From GCA-2688105 sp964499445 (GTDB taxonomy: Bacteria > Chloroflexota > Dehalococcoidia > Dehalococcoidales > GCA-2688105), in NCBI GenBank assembly GCA_964499445.1, contig CAZCLE010000033.1, positions 1 through 12,172 on the forward strand: a DNA stretch of 12,172 nucleotides, in the 5' to 3' direction. The translations under genes were made by a program, and so were the position numbers. Below the pieces are notes generated by a model. The model ran no database searches and was not told the origin of the DNA. It saw nothing but the letters and a program-made list of their open reading frames with translations. This document shows positions 1 to 6,759 of the stretch, piece after piece; position 1 is the stretch's first letter; each line of letters begins with the position of its first letter.

Positions 1-2028
1 GCCCGCCACCTGACTCAGCAGTTGAAAGGTCCTCTCCCCAGCCCGGAAGTCAGGCAGGTTTAAACTGGTATCAGCACTAATTACCCCCACCAGCGTAACC
101 AGGGGTAAATCCAGCCCCTTGGCAATCATCTGGGTGCCAATAAGAATATCAGCCTCGTGGGCTTGGAACCTGTTCAGTATTTCTTCATGTGAATGCTTCC
201 CTCTTCTGGTAACATCACTATCCCAGCGCAGCAGCCCGGCCTGGGGGAAGGCATATCCAGCTTCCTGCTCCAGCTTCTGGGTGCCAATGCCTAAAAACTT
301 TATCCGACGACTTAAGCACCGAGGGCAAATCTGAGGAACCAACATCCGGTAGTTGCACTGGTGGCAGACTAAAACATCCTCGTCAGCATGATAGTTAAGG
401 GTAACCTCACAGCGCCGACAGCGGAGTACCAAGCCACAACGACGACACTGAACAAAGGTGGCCGCTCCCCTCCGATTAAGAAATAGAATCACCTGCTCTC
501 TATTAGCCAGTGCTTTAGCTGCCGCCCGAGACAAGGAGCGACTAAAAAGGCTCCTATTGCCTGCCTTAAGCTCGTCCCTTAAATCTACCACTTCAACCTG
601 GGGCAGGGGTGAACCTTCGCTGGGAGTAATCCGTTCCGGAAGCTGAAGAAGGTGATAGTCTCCTCGTTGGGCATGGTAAAAAGTCTCCACATCAGGGGTG
701 GCACTGCCCAGAACGACTACCGCCCCGGTTAACTCAGCCAATTTTACCGCTGCATCACGAGCGTGGTAACGGGGCGACTTATCATGCTGTTTATAGGTCC
801 ATTCCTGTTCCTCATCAATAACTATAAGCCCCAAATCAGGTTGAGGGGCAAAAATAGCACTCCTGGGTCCAATAACCACATCAAGCTCTCCGTTGCTTAT
901 TCGCTGCCACTCGTCAAATTGCTCACCCAGAGAGAGCCTGGAATGAAGGACAGCCACCCTATGGGGGAAGCGTGAGGCGAACCTCTCTATTGTCTGAGGA
1001 GTAAGCGCAATCTCTGGAACCAAAACAATGCCCCGCTTACCCAGCTTCATCACCTCAGCCAGAGCCTGCAGATAGACCTCAGTCTTGCCGCTCCCGGTAA
1101 CACCATGAAGCAGGAAAACAGTTGGTGAAGAATGACCCCTGTCTATCTGGAGCAGGCTTGACCTGATTGACTCGAAGGCTGATTTTTGGGCAGCGGTAAG
1201 CGTCAATGGCGCTGACGGGGTGATTCTCAGGTAGGAAATTGGCTCGCGCTTGACTTCAATCTCCTGAAGTTCGATTAAACCCTTACCCACTAAAGCATCA
1301 ATAACTGATGCCGAGCCGCCAGCCCTCCGTCTGGCTTCAGAGACAGGCACCGGCCCAGCCGCCTGAGACAGAAACTCGAGCAGGCTGGCTTGTCGGCTTG
1401 CCTTCCCCTGCTCACGCCGCCTGGCTACCTCCTGCCGGGCTTCACCTGCCCCAATTTTAAGGTGCAGGTAGCGCACCTTCTTTGGTTTTACCTTAACCCT
1501 CTCCAGCTCATAGCTTCTAACCGCCAGACCTCGTCCTACCAACTGGGAGACGATAGCCTGAGCCTTTTTCTTGCCTAATGCCTTCTCCAGCTCCCTTAGA
1601 CTAACCTTACCTTGCTTCTCGATTAAATAAAGAGCCTGTCTCTGTTCTGGGGTAAGGGAAGACGTGTCATATTCAGGCGGAGTGGTGGGGCTGGAAATAA
1701 AGGTAACCACCTTTCGCCTGAACCCCGGCGGTAGCATTAATGCCGCCGTATCAAAGAGGGGCGATAGATAATGTTCGCTGAGCCAGCGAGCCAGCAACAC
1801 CTGGGATGGGGATAATACCGGGGTGGACTCAATAACACCAGCTATTTCTCTGGTTTCTTCCACCGCCGGGTACTCGCTCAGTTCTAAAACGATGCCCTGG
1901 AGGAGCTTAGCCCCAAAGGGAACCCATACTGCCTGCCCGACATCGATACTTAGACCAGAGGGTATAGCGTAGCTAAATGTCCGGCGCTGGGCTATCGGCG
2001 AATTAACACTAACCTCAGCATACCTCAT
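1..2028 (-). CDS. priA: Primosomal protein N' (replication restart helicase PriA), 3' end missing
   Basis: PriA is a superfamily 2 DNA helicase that recognises stalled or collapsed forks and reloads the replisome. The reading frame is open from an ATG at 2028 to the window edge, giving 676 residues. The missing part should be the C-terminal domain. The N-terminal third holds the DNA-binding and winged-helix parts. Helicase motifs follow in order: Walker A GVTGSGKT (309-316), VPEIALTPQ (337-345), DEEQ (405-408), LGSATP (440-445), the GTQMIAKGLD block (631-640) and the start of motif VI, ending SQVAG (672-676). Eight cysteines (528, 531, 537, 540, 555, 558, 568, 571) form the two zinc sites typical of PriA. 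A GGAG lies just upstream of the chosen ATG; an ATG five bases earlier stops after two codons. It lies 39 bases after rplS and is probably co-transcribed. The DEEQ is usually DEEH in this family. Family assignment is firm. Confidence 0.96.
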   Translation of the reverse strand, partial: MRYAEVSVNSPIAQRRTFSYAIPSGLSIDVGQAVWVPFGAKLLQGIVLELSEYPAVEETREIAGVIESTPVLSPSQVLLARWLSEHYLSPLFDTAALMLPPGFRRKVVTFISSPTTPPEYDTSSLTPEQRQALYLIEKQGKVSLRELEKALGKKKAQAIVSQLVGRGLAVRSYELERVKVKPKKVRYLHLKIGAGEARQEVARRREQGKASRQASLLEFLSQAAGPVPVSEARRRAGGSASVIDALVGKGLIELQEIEVKREPISYLRITPSAPLTLTAAQKSAFESIRSSLLQIDRGHSSPTVFLLHGVTGSGKTEVYLQALAEVMKLGKRGIVLVPEIALTPQTIERFASRFPHRVAVLHSRLSLGEQFDEWQRISNGELDVVIGPRSAIFAPQPDLGLIVIDEEQEWTYKQHDKSPRYHARDAAVKLAELTGAVVVLGSATPDVETFYHAQRGDYHLLQLPERITPSEGSPLPQVEVVDLRDELKAGNRSLFSRSLSRAAAKALANREQVILFLNRRGAATFVQCRRCGLVLRCRRCEVTLNYHADEDVLVCHQCNYRMLVPQICPRCLSRRIKFLGIGTQKLEQEAGYAFPQAGLLRWDSDVTRRGKHSHEEILNRFQAHEADILIGTQMIAKGLDLPLVTLVGVISADTSLNLPDFRAGERTFQLLSQVAG

Positions 2029-2067
2029 CCCATACTCCAGCGAGGCAGCTTTAATTTAACCCTGACC

Positions 2068-2424
2068 CTATTTCTTTTCCTTGCCTACCCGTTTTTCCTT
2101 GAGTCGAGCTGCCTTGCCACTAAGCCCGCGCAGGTAATGAAGCTTGGCCCGGCGTACTTTTCCGTGCCGCATTACCTCCACACTCTCCAGAAGCGGTGAA
2201 TTCAGGAAAAAGGTTCGCTCTACACCCACGCCGTAGGCAACACGCCTCACGGTGAAGTTAGCGTTAGCCGCACCATGTCGGACCTTAATTACCACCCCTT
2301 GGAATGACTGGATGCGCTCCCTGTCTCCTTCCACCACCTTAGCCCTGACATCTACCGTATCGCCGGGGGCAATATCAGGAATATTAGGATTTGGTTTGAC
2401 CTCAATTAGTGATGCTATATTCAT
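2068..2424 (-). CDS. rplS: 50S ribosomal protein L19
   Basis: L19 is a large-subunit protein at the interface with the 30S subunit. The 118-residue product has normal length for the family. It shows the expected features: an early PGDTV segment, the ERIQSFQGVVI strand region (about 36-46), the VGVERTFFLNSPLLESVEV core (about 67-85) and a basic C-terminus rich in Arg and Lys. A GGGAG ribosome-binding site lies 8 bases before the ATG. It follows trmD by 27 bases on the same strand. The trmD-rplS pairing is a widely conserved ribosomal operon arrangement. Its usual partners rpsP and rimM are not upstream here; a moaB-like gene takes that place. Nothing in the protein looks broken. Confidence 0.97.
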   Translation of the reverse strand: MNIASLIEVKPNPNIPDIAPGDTVDVRAKVVEGDRERIQSFQGVVIKVRHGAANANFTVRRVAYGVGVERTFFLNSPLLESVEVMRHGKVRRAKLHYLRGLSGKAARLKEKRVGKEKK

Positions 2425-2451
2425 TCGGTAACACTCCCTACCTTAATTAAA

Positions 2452-3201
2452 TTATTTATCAAAACCAGCTTTCAACCTGTCTGCCAGCTGCCTTTCCTCA
2501 GCACATAGGTCAGCCTTGTCTAATAGTTCGGGACGACGCTCCAAGGTGCGTAAAATGACCTGCTCACGGCGCCACTTAGCGATTTGAGCATGATTTCCCG
2601 AAAGTAAGACCTCAGGCACTGACCAGCCCCTAAATTCAGGGGGGCGAGTGTACTGGGGATATTCCAGCAGCCCAGAGGAATGAGAATCATCCAATGGCGA
2701 TGTCTCTGAGCCCAGAACCCCGGGCAGTAGCCTGACCACAGCATCTACTACCACCATAGCCGCTAGCTCACCACCACCAAGCACATAGTCGCCGATACTA
2801 ATCTCATCGGTAATCAGGTGCTCACGCACCCGCTCATCAACCCCTTCATAGCGACCACAGATAAGAATCAGATGCTTATATCGTGATAGCTCCTGAGCCA
2901 TTTGCTGAGAAAAGAGGCGACCCTGTGGGGTAAGCAGAATAATTGGTAACCCATCAGCCCCTTCTTTTATATCTGATTTTACTGACTCTACCGCTTCAAA
3001 AATAGGCTCAGGCTTGAGCACCATACCAGCACCACCACCATAGGCATAGTCATCAACAGTGTGATGTTTATCATGCGTGTAATCTCGAATATCATGAAGG
3101 TTAACCTCCACCAGCTCTCGGTCAATAGCCCGTTGGAAAATACCGCAGCTAAACGGGCTGTGGAACATCTGGGGAAACAGGGTTAAAATATCAATACGCA
3201 C
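2452..3201 (-). CDS. trmD: tRNA (guanine-37-N1)-methyltransferase TrmD
   Basis: TrmD methylates N1 of guanosine 37, next to the anticodon, using S-adenosylmethionine, and so prevents +1 frameshifting. The 249-residue protein has the typical length of this knotted SPOUT enzyme. Visible signatures are YGGGAGMVLKPEP (54-66), LTPQGRLFSQ (90-99), ICGRYEGVDERV (114-125) and the knot ISIGDYVLGGGELAAM (134-149). Arg157 and Asp172 are 15 residues apart, matching the catalytic Arg154/Asp169 pair of the Haemophilus enzyme. The C-terminal domain carries the YTRPPEFRGW segment. The start is GTG at 3201, four bases after the moaB-like stop codon, with a GAAGGA ribosome-binding site inside the end of that gene. 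This suggests translational coupling. Confidence 0.97.
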   Translation of the reverse strand: MRIDILTLFPQMFHSPFSCGIFQRAIDRELVEVNLHDIRDYTHDKHHTVDDYAYGGGAGMVLKPEPIFEAVESVKSDIKEGADGLPIILLTPQGRLFSQQMAQELSRYKHLILICGRYEGVDERVREHLITDEISIGDYVLGGGELAAMVVVDAVVRLLPGVLGSETSPLDDSHSSGLLEYPQYTRPPEFRGWSVPEVLLSGNHAQIAKWRREQVILRTLERRPELLDKADLCAEERQLADRLKAGFDK

Positions 3202-3205
3202 TGAC

Positions 3206-3712
3206 CTAATCCTTCTTAGTATCTAAAGCGACGTGCTCAGTTACCTCTCCCGTAACAATTTCCATAGCATGAGGAATAACCGGCAATATTACCCCAAGGC
3301 ACTCCCCAACTGCCTTAGGGCTACCGGGCAGGTTGATAATAAGGCACTTTCCTCTAATTCCAGCCACGGCTCGACTCAGTATGGCGAATGGCGTCACCTT
3401 AAAAGTCTGAGCCCTCATCGCCTCAGTCAAACCAGGCACCACCTTATCCACTATGGATAGGGTGGCTTCAGGGGTAACGTCCCTTGGGCTCAATCCTGTG
3501 CCGCCCGTAGTTAGAATAATATCCACGCTACCCTCATCTGCCCACTGAGCCAGCTTGCTGGCAATAATATCAACCTCATCAGGAACGATTTCATACTTAA
3601 TTACACGATTATCTAATAAGGACAGGCTATCCCTAACGGCTTCACCACTCTCGTCACCGCGCTGCCCCCGCCAACCCTTATCACTAATGGTAAGTATACC
3701 CAGGTTCAACAT
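3206..3712 (-). CDS. MoaB/MogA-family molybdopterin-binding protein
   Basis: Members of this family bind molybdopterin, and MogA-type members adenylylate it before molybdenum insertion. The 168-residue protein shows the family's glycine-rich signature TTGGTGLSPRDVTPEAT (68-84), with Asp78 and Glu82 in the expected active-site positions, and the second conserved loop INLPGSPKAV (126-135). The length is closer to E. coli MoaB (about 170) than MogA (about 195), so which activity it has cannot be settled here. The ATG at 3712 has AAAGGTGG shortly upstream. It is the first gene of a leftward group ending in priA, an unusual place for a cofactor gene. No other molybdenum cofactor gene is in the window. 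Dehalococcoidia carry molybdopterin-type oxidoreductases, which could explain the need (inference). Confidence 0.9.
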   Translation of the reverse strand: MLNLGILTISDKGWRGQRGDESGEAVRDSLSLLDNRVIKYEIVPDEVDIIASKLAQWADEGSVDIILTTGGTGLSPRDVTPEATLSIVDKVVPGLTEAMRAQTFKVTPFAILSRAVAGIRGKCLIINLPGSPKAVGECLGVILPVIPHAMEIVTGEVTEHVALDTKKD

Positions 3713-3735
3713 AATACCACCTTTGAGAGCATTTT

Positions 3736-3764
3736 ATTTTACCATATACAACGAATATAGCCAA
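3736..3764 (-). promoter_or_regulatory. Likely sigma-70-type promoter for the moaB-trmD-rplS-priA group
   Basis: On the minus strand a TTGGCT (3764-3759) is separated by exactly 17 bp from a TAAAAT (3741-3736), four and five matches to the two consensus hexamers. Transcription would start near 3729, leaving a leader of under 20 bases that still contains the AAAGGTGG ribosome-binding site of the moaB-like gene. The region is strongly AT-rich. It stands back to back with the rightward mraZ promoter, with about 37 bp between the two -35 elements. Confidence 0.6.
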
Positions 3765-3801
3765 AATCGAGAAAATTTTTTAAAATTTCTTCAAAAAGGA
3801 C

Positions 3802-3832
3802 TTGACAAATCGGGGCGGATGTGGTGTAGAAT
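3802..3832 (+). promoter_or_regulatory. Likely mraZ promoter
   Basis: A perfect -35 TTGACA lies at 3802-3807. The best -10 is TAGAAT at 3827-3832 (five of six matches, 19-bp spacer). TGTAGA at 3825-3830 gives the ideal 17-bp spacer but fits less well. Transcription would start near 3838-3840, about 65 bases before the mraZ ATG. The -10 and start site are covered by the 10-bp repeat array described separately, which suits repression by the first gene product. Confidence 0.65.
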
Positions 3833-3870
3833 GGAGGAAAGTGGTAAATAGTGGTAAATTGGGGGTAGTG
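3821..3870 (+). repeat. Five tandem 10-bp units, probable MraZ operator
   Basis: Five consecutive decamers start at 3821, 3831, 3841, 3851 and 3861. They begin GTGGT, ATGGA, GTGGT, GTGGT and GGGGG, so a TGG-type core recurs exactly once per helical turn. MraZ is known to bind short direct repeats (TGGGN in E. coli with 5-nt spacers; AAAGTGK-type in Mycoplasma) upstream of its own gene, also with 10-bp periodicity. The AAAGTGG around 3838-3844 resembles the Mycoplasma form. A weaker sixth unit, CGGGG, sits in phase at 3811. The array overlaps the -10 and transcription start, fitting autorepression of the division cluster. Confidence 0.72.
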
Positions 3871-3872
3871 CA

Positions 3873-3888
3873 TTGGCTTATAAGCCAA
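3873..3888. repeat. Perfect 16-bp palindrome in the mraZ leader
   Basis: TTGGCTTATAAGCCAA reads identically on both strands. It lies just downstream of the MraZ-type repeats and 17 bases before the mraZ ATG, inside the predicted transcript. In DNA it could bind a dimeric regulator. In RNA it could form a 6-bp stem with a UAUA loop near the weak ribosome-binding region. The sequence does not tell these apart. Confidence 0.7.
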
Positions 3889-3905
3889 GGCATTAGAGTT
3901 AAAAG

Positions 3906-4337
3906 ATGTTCTTCGGTGAATCTGAGTACAAGATTGATGAAAAGGGCAGAGTACCTATCCCGCCCAAGTTCAGAAAGGAATTGGGCAAGGAGGGGGTGGT
4001 ATTAACCCCTGGGGTAGAGAAATGTATAAACGCTTACCCATTATCAGAGTGGAAGAAGCTAGCGACTACACTCACCGCTGGTCCAGTTCCCCCCAATAAA
4101 TTGAGAAGGTTAAATCGGGCTATTTTCGCTACCGCCTTTAGCATCGGTATTGACGGACAAGGCAGGATAGCCTTGCCCATTCAATTACGGCAGTGTGCCG
4201 AGATTGTGAGTGAAGTGGTTATCGCCGGAGCCAATAATTATTTCGAACTGTGGAATAAGGTACTCTGGGAAGAAGAAAAGGCTGTTAGTCAAGAGCAAGC
4301 CTGGCAAATTATAGAAAGCCTGGAGAGACGAGAATGA
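3906..4337 (+). CDS. mraZ: Transcriptional regulator MraZ
   Basis: MraZ is an AbrB-fold DNA-binding protein that assembles into a ring and regulates its own operon, the division and cell-wall (dcw) cluster. The 143-residue product is near the usual length (about 145-150). It holds both characteristic half-domains: MFFGESEYKIDEKGRVPIP at the N-terminus with the DxxGR motif at 11-15, and a second copy, DGQGRIALP, with DxxGR at 83-87. The ATG at 3906 is supported by the canonical MFFGE start. The ribosome-binding site is weak (a purine stretch only), unlike the strong ones of ftsA and ftsZ. The stop overlaps the rsmH start by four bases (ATGA), indicating coupling. A repeat array suited to MraZ binding lies upstream. 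Confidence 0.96.
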   Translation: MFFGESEYKIDEKGRVPIPPKFRKELGKEGVVLTPGVEKCINAYPLSEWKKLATTLTAGPVPPNKLRRLNRAIFATAFSIGIDGQGRIALPIQLRQCAEIVSEVVIAGANNYFELWNKVLWEEEKAVSQEQAWQIIESLERRE

Positions 4338-5389
4338 ATCTAGAGATGCCAGCCCACACTCATATCCCGGTTCTGGTTGAAGAGACTATTAAGGCTCTCG
4401 CCGTTCGTCCCGGGGGTCACTATATTGATTGCACCCTTGGCGGTGGCGGTCATACCGCTGCCATTTTAGACCGGAGCTCACCCGGCGGGAAACTACTGGG
4501 CATTGATGCTGACCCTGAAGCTATAAGAATAGCCAGCACAAGGCTTGAAGCCTATAGTGATTCAATCCTTCTAATTAATGAGAACTTCGCTAATTTGCAG
4601 GCTATCTGTATTAAGTATGACTTCTTCCCCGTGCATGGTATCTTGTTTGACCTGGGACTCTCTTCCCTTCAACTGGACAGTAATGTTCGTGGTTTTAGCT
4701 TCCAGCTTGATGGACCTTTAGATATGCGGTTGAGTCCCAGCCAAGAGGTTACTGCTGCTGACATTATTAACGCTTCCCCCGAGGCTGAACTAGCCCACCT
4801 TATAAGAACCTATGGCGAGGAAGCCCACAGTCGCCAAATAGCCCGCCACATCATAAAGGAACGACCCATAACAACCACCCGTCAGCTAGCTCGGACGATA
4901 GAGCAGGCGGTGAGAAGGAGAAGAGGTAGAATTCACCCCGCCACCAGAACCTTTCAGGCACTGCGAATTGCGGTTAACCGGGAACTTGAGCATCTGGAGT
5001 CAGCCCTAAAACAGGCGGTTGACCTCCTTGGGTGTGAAGGCAGACTGGTTGTCATTAGCTATCACTCTCTGGAAGACCGCATAGTGAAACAGTTCATGCG
5101 GCAAGAATCAAGCGACTGTATTTGCCCTCCGGGTACACCAACCTGCATTTGTGGGCATATACCCTCTTTGAGGTTAATCAATAAGAGAGTCATTACCCCT
5201 TCGCCTATAGAGGTTGAACTTAATCCGCGTAGTCGTAGTGCCAAATTGAGAGCCGCTGAGCGCATTATTACTGGGGACGAGTATTGTAAGACCACCGAGA
5301 AATTTTGTTTTCTAGCCCAGGTTGAAGCTGGAGGATGGAGGAGACCAACTATATTGAAAAGGCTCCAAAGAGCTTTCTCAATAGCCTAG
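4334..5389 (+). CDS. rsmH: 16S rRNA (cytosine-1402-N4)-methyltransferase RsmH (MraW)
   Basis: RsmH methylates N4 of C1402 in the 16S rRNA P-site region with S-adenosylmethionine. Signatures: HIPVLVEE near the N-terminus (10-17), the SAM-binding DCTLGGGGHT (32-41), GIDADPEA, the DLGLSSLQLD block, RGFSFQLDGPLDMR, HPATRTFQALRIAVNREL, ISYHSLEDRIVK, and a CPPGTPTCICG cysteine segment before NPRSRSAKLRAAER. Most family members end close to that last motif (about 310 residues). This one continues for another 41 residues (about 311-351), ending in a basic RRPTILKRLQRAF stretch. The ATG at 4334 overlaps the mraZ stop. GGAG lies 8 bases before it and is better placed than for the next ATG at 4346. In most bacteria ftsL follows here; it is absent. 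Confidence 0.95.
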   Translation: MNLEMPAHTHIPVLVEETIKALAVRPGGHYIDCTLGGGGHTAAILDRSSPGGKLLGIDADPEAIRIASTRLEAYSDSILLINENFANLQAICIKYDFFPVHGILFDLGLSSLQLDSNVRGFSFQLDGPLDMRLSPSQEVTAADIINASPEAELAHLIRTYGEEAHSRQIARHIIKERPITTTRQLARTIEQAVRRRRGRIHPATRTFQALRIAVNRELEHLESALKQAVDLLGCEGRLVVISYHSLEDRIVKQFMRQESSDCICPPGTPTCICGHIPSLRLINKRVITPSPIEVELNPRSRSAKLRAAERIITGDEYCKTTEKFCFLAQVEAGGWRRPTILKRLQRAFSIA

Positions 5390-5488
5390 ACTAGATTAGA
5401 TAAACCTGGGACTGTGAAAGGGGGGTGAAAATGTGAAAGTTAACAACACTCAAAGGGGTCAGAATCTAGCTTATTAAGGAGGGGGTAG

Positions 5489-6706
5489 ATGAGTAAACAA
5501 AGCACTTTAACCTCTATTGATGTTGGCACCACCAAGATATGCACCACTGTCGCTGACGTAAGTGATGGGGGTGATGTCCGGGTTACCGGCGTAGGTGTCA
5601 CCCCATCTCGAGGGTTACACAAAGGTCTAGTGGTCAACATCAATGAGGCCAAAGAGGCAATTAGAGAGTCAGTAAGGAAAGCGGAGCAGGCCAGCGACTT
5701 TAAAGTGGAATCAGCTTATGTTGGAGTTACTGGCAGGCATATCAACTCGCTAAATAACCGAGGAGTGGTAGCTATCACCCGTAATGACCGGCTGGTGCGC
5801 CGAGATGACCTAAAGCGAGTGCTTCAGTGTGCCCAGAGTGTTAAAATCCCTAGCGATAGAGAACTCATCCATGTTATTCCTCGAGGCTATGTTATTGATG
5901 GTCAGATGGGAGTCAAAAACCCGGTAGGAATGCATGGCTTCAGGCTAGATGTGGAGACGCATGTCATTACTGCCGCCGTAACCTCCATCCAGAATCTGGT
6001 AAAGTGTATTCGTGGTATCGGCATAGATATCGATGACCTCATTCTTGAACCTTTAGCCAGCAGTGAGGCAATATTGACCGAGGACGAGAAGCAAGTAGGC
6101 GTTATATTAGCTGATATCGGCGGTGGTACTACGGATGTCGCTGTCTTCAAGGAAGGAAGCATCTGGCATACTTCCATTCTACCTGTAGCCGGTTACCAAC
6201 TCACCAGGGATATTTCGATTGGTTTGGGGCTGCCATTTGATGTAGCTGAAGAGATGAAGAAAAGGTATGGCAGTGTTATGCCGGTTTATGAAAGTAAGGT
6301 AGAGTCACCCCCCACCATAAGCGCCAATGGACATGGTGTCTCCTATCAGGACCTATGCGACATACTCAGGGCTAGAGTCGAGGAAATCATAAGGCTTATT
6401 CTGCTCGAGATGCCAAATTCAGGGTATGAAACATTAGTCCCGGCGGGACTGGTACTAACTGGCGGTAGCTCTAACCTTTCCGGGGTAGATGCGCTAGGGC
6501 GCGAAATACTGCAACTCCCGGTAAGAGTAGGTGTTCCTACTCAGATGTATGGTATTGCCGATACCCTTCGCGACCCGGCATATGCCACATCGGTTGGCCT
6601 CTTGCTCTGGGGAGCCAGACACCAAGGCATGCAGAGATGGCGTTCCCACAGATTTGGGGGAAATTTACGGCGCTTAGCTTTCCGAATTAAGAATCTGTTC
6701 CGTTAA
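5489..6706 (+). CDS. ftsA: Cell division protein FtsA
   Basis: FtsA is an actin-fold ATPase that tethers FtsZ filaments to the membrane and recruits later division proteins. The 405-residue product has normal length. It shows phosphate loop 1 SIDVGTTKI (9-17), the 1C subdomain typical of FtsA (about 80-165), phosphate loop 2 DIGGGTTDVAVF (209-220) and the adenosine motif LTGGSSN (323-329). The last 17 residues (GGNLRRLAFRIKNLFR and the Phe before it) form a basic amphipathic helix, the expected membrane-targeting sequence. The ATG is set by a very strong AAGGAGGGGG ribosome-binding site at 5476-5485. The gene is 99 bases after rsmH and 53 before ftsZ. The divisome partners it normally connects to (FtsQ, FtsW, FtsI) are not encoded nearby. 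Confidence 0.97.
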   Translation: MSKQSTLTSIDVGTTKICTTVADVSDGGDVRVTGVGVTPSRGLHKGLVVNINEAKEAIRESVRKAEQASDFKVESAYVGVTGRHINSLNNRGVVAITRNDRLVRRDDLKRVLQCAQSVKIPSDRELIHVIPRGYVIDGQMGVKNPVGMHGFRLDVETHVITAAVTSIQNLVKCIRGIGIDIDDLILEPLASSEAILTEDEKQVGVILADIGGGTTDVAVFKEGSIWHTSILPVAGYQLTRDISIGLGLPFDVAEEMKKRYGSVMPVYESKVESPPTISANGHGVSYQDLCDILRARVEEIIRLILLEMPNSGYETLVPAGLVLTGGSSNLSGVDALGREILQLPVRVGVPTQMYGIADTLRDPAYATSVGLLLWGARHQGMQRWRSHRFGGNLRRLAFRIKNLFR

Positions 6707-6759
6707 ATGGTTACCAAGAAACAAAAATCACTAATAGGCAGTGAAGAAAGGAGGAGGAA

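Noticed and set aside
3555..4005. Two plus-strand open frames overlapping the moaB-like gene, the promoter region and mraZ.
   Set aside because: They run through clear promoter and repeat elements in frames different from the real genes and encode no recognisable protein.
5413..5438. Three GTGAAA copies upstream of ftsA as a possible operator.
   Set aside because: The spacing is irregular (11 and 8 bases) and the motif is simple and purine-rich, with no promoter at the expected distance.
5391..5469. CTAGATT (5391-5397) and AATCTAG (5463-5469) as an inverted repeat around the rsmH-ftsA gap.
   Set aside because: The arms are only seven bases, AT-rich and 65 bases apart; this is expected by chance.
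5433..5477. A GTG-started 14-codon reading frame after GGGGGG in the rsmH-ftsA gap, its stop overlapping the ftsA ribosome-binding site.
   Set aside because: It is too short to support as a gene, and the peptide has no recognisable feature. It could be a leader peptide, but only conservation would show that.
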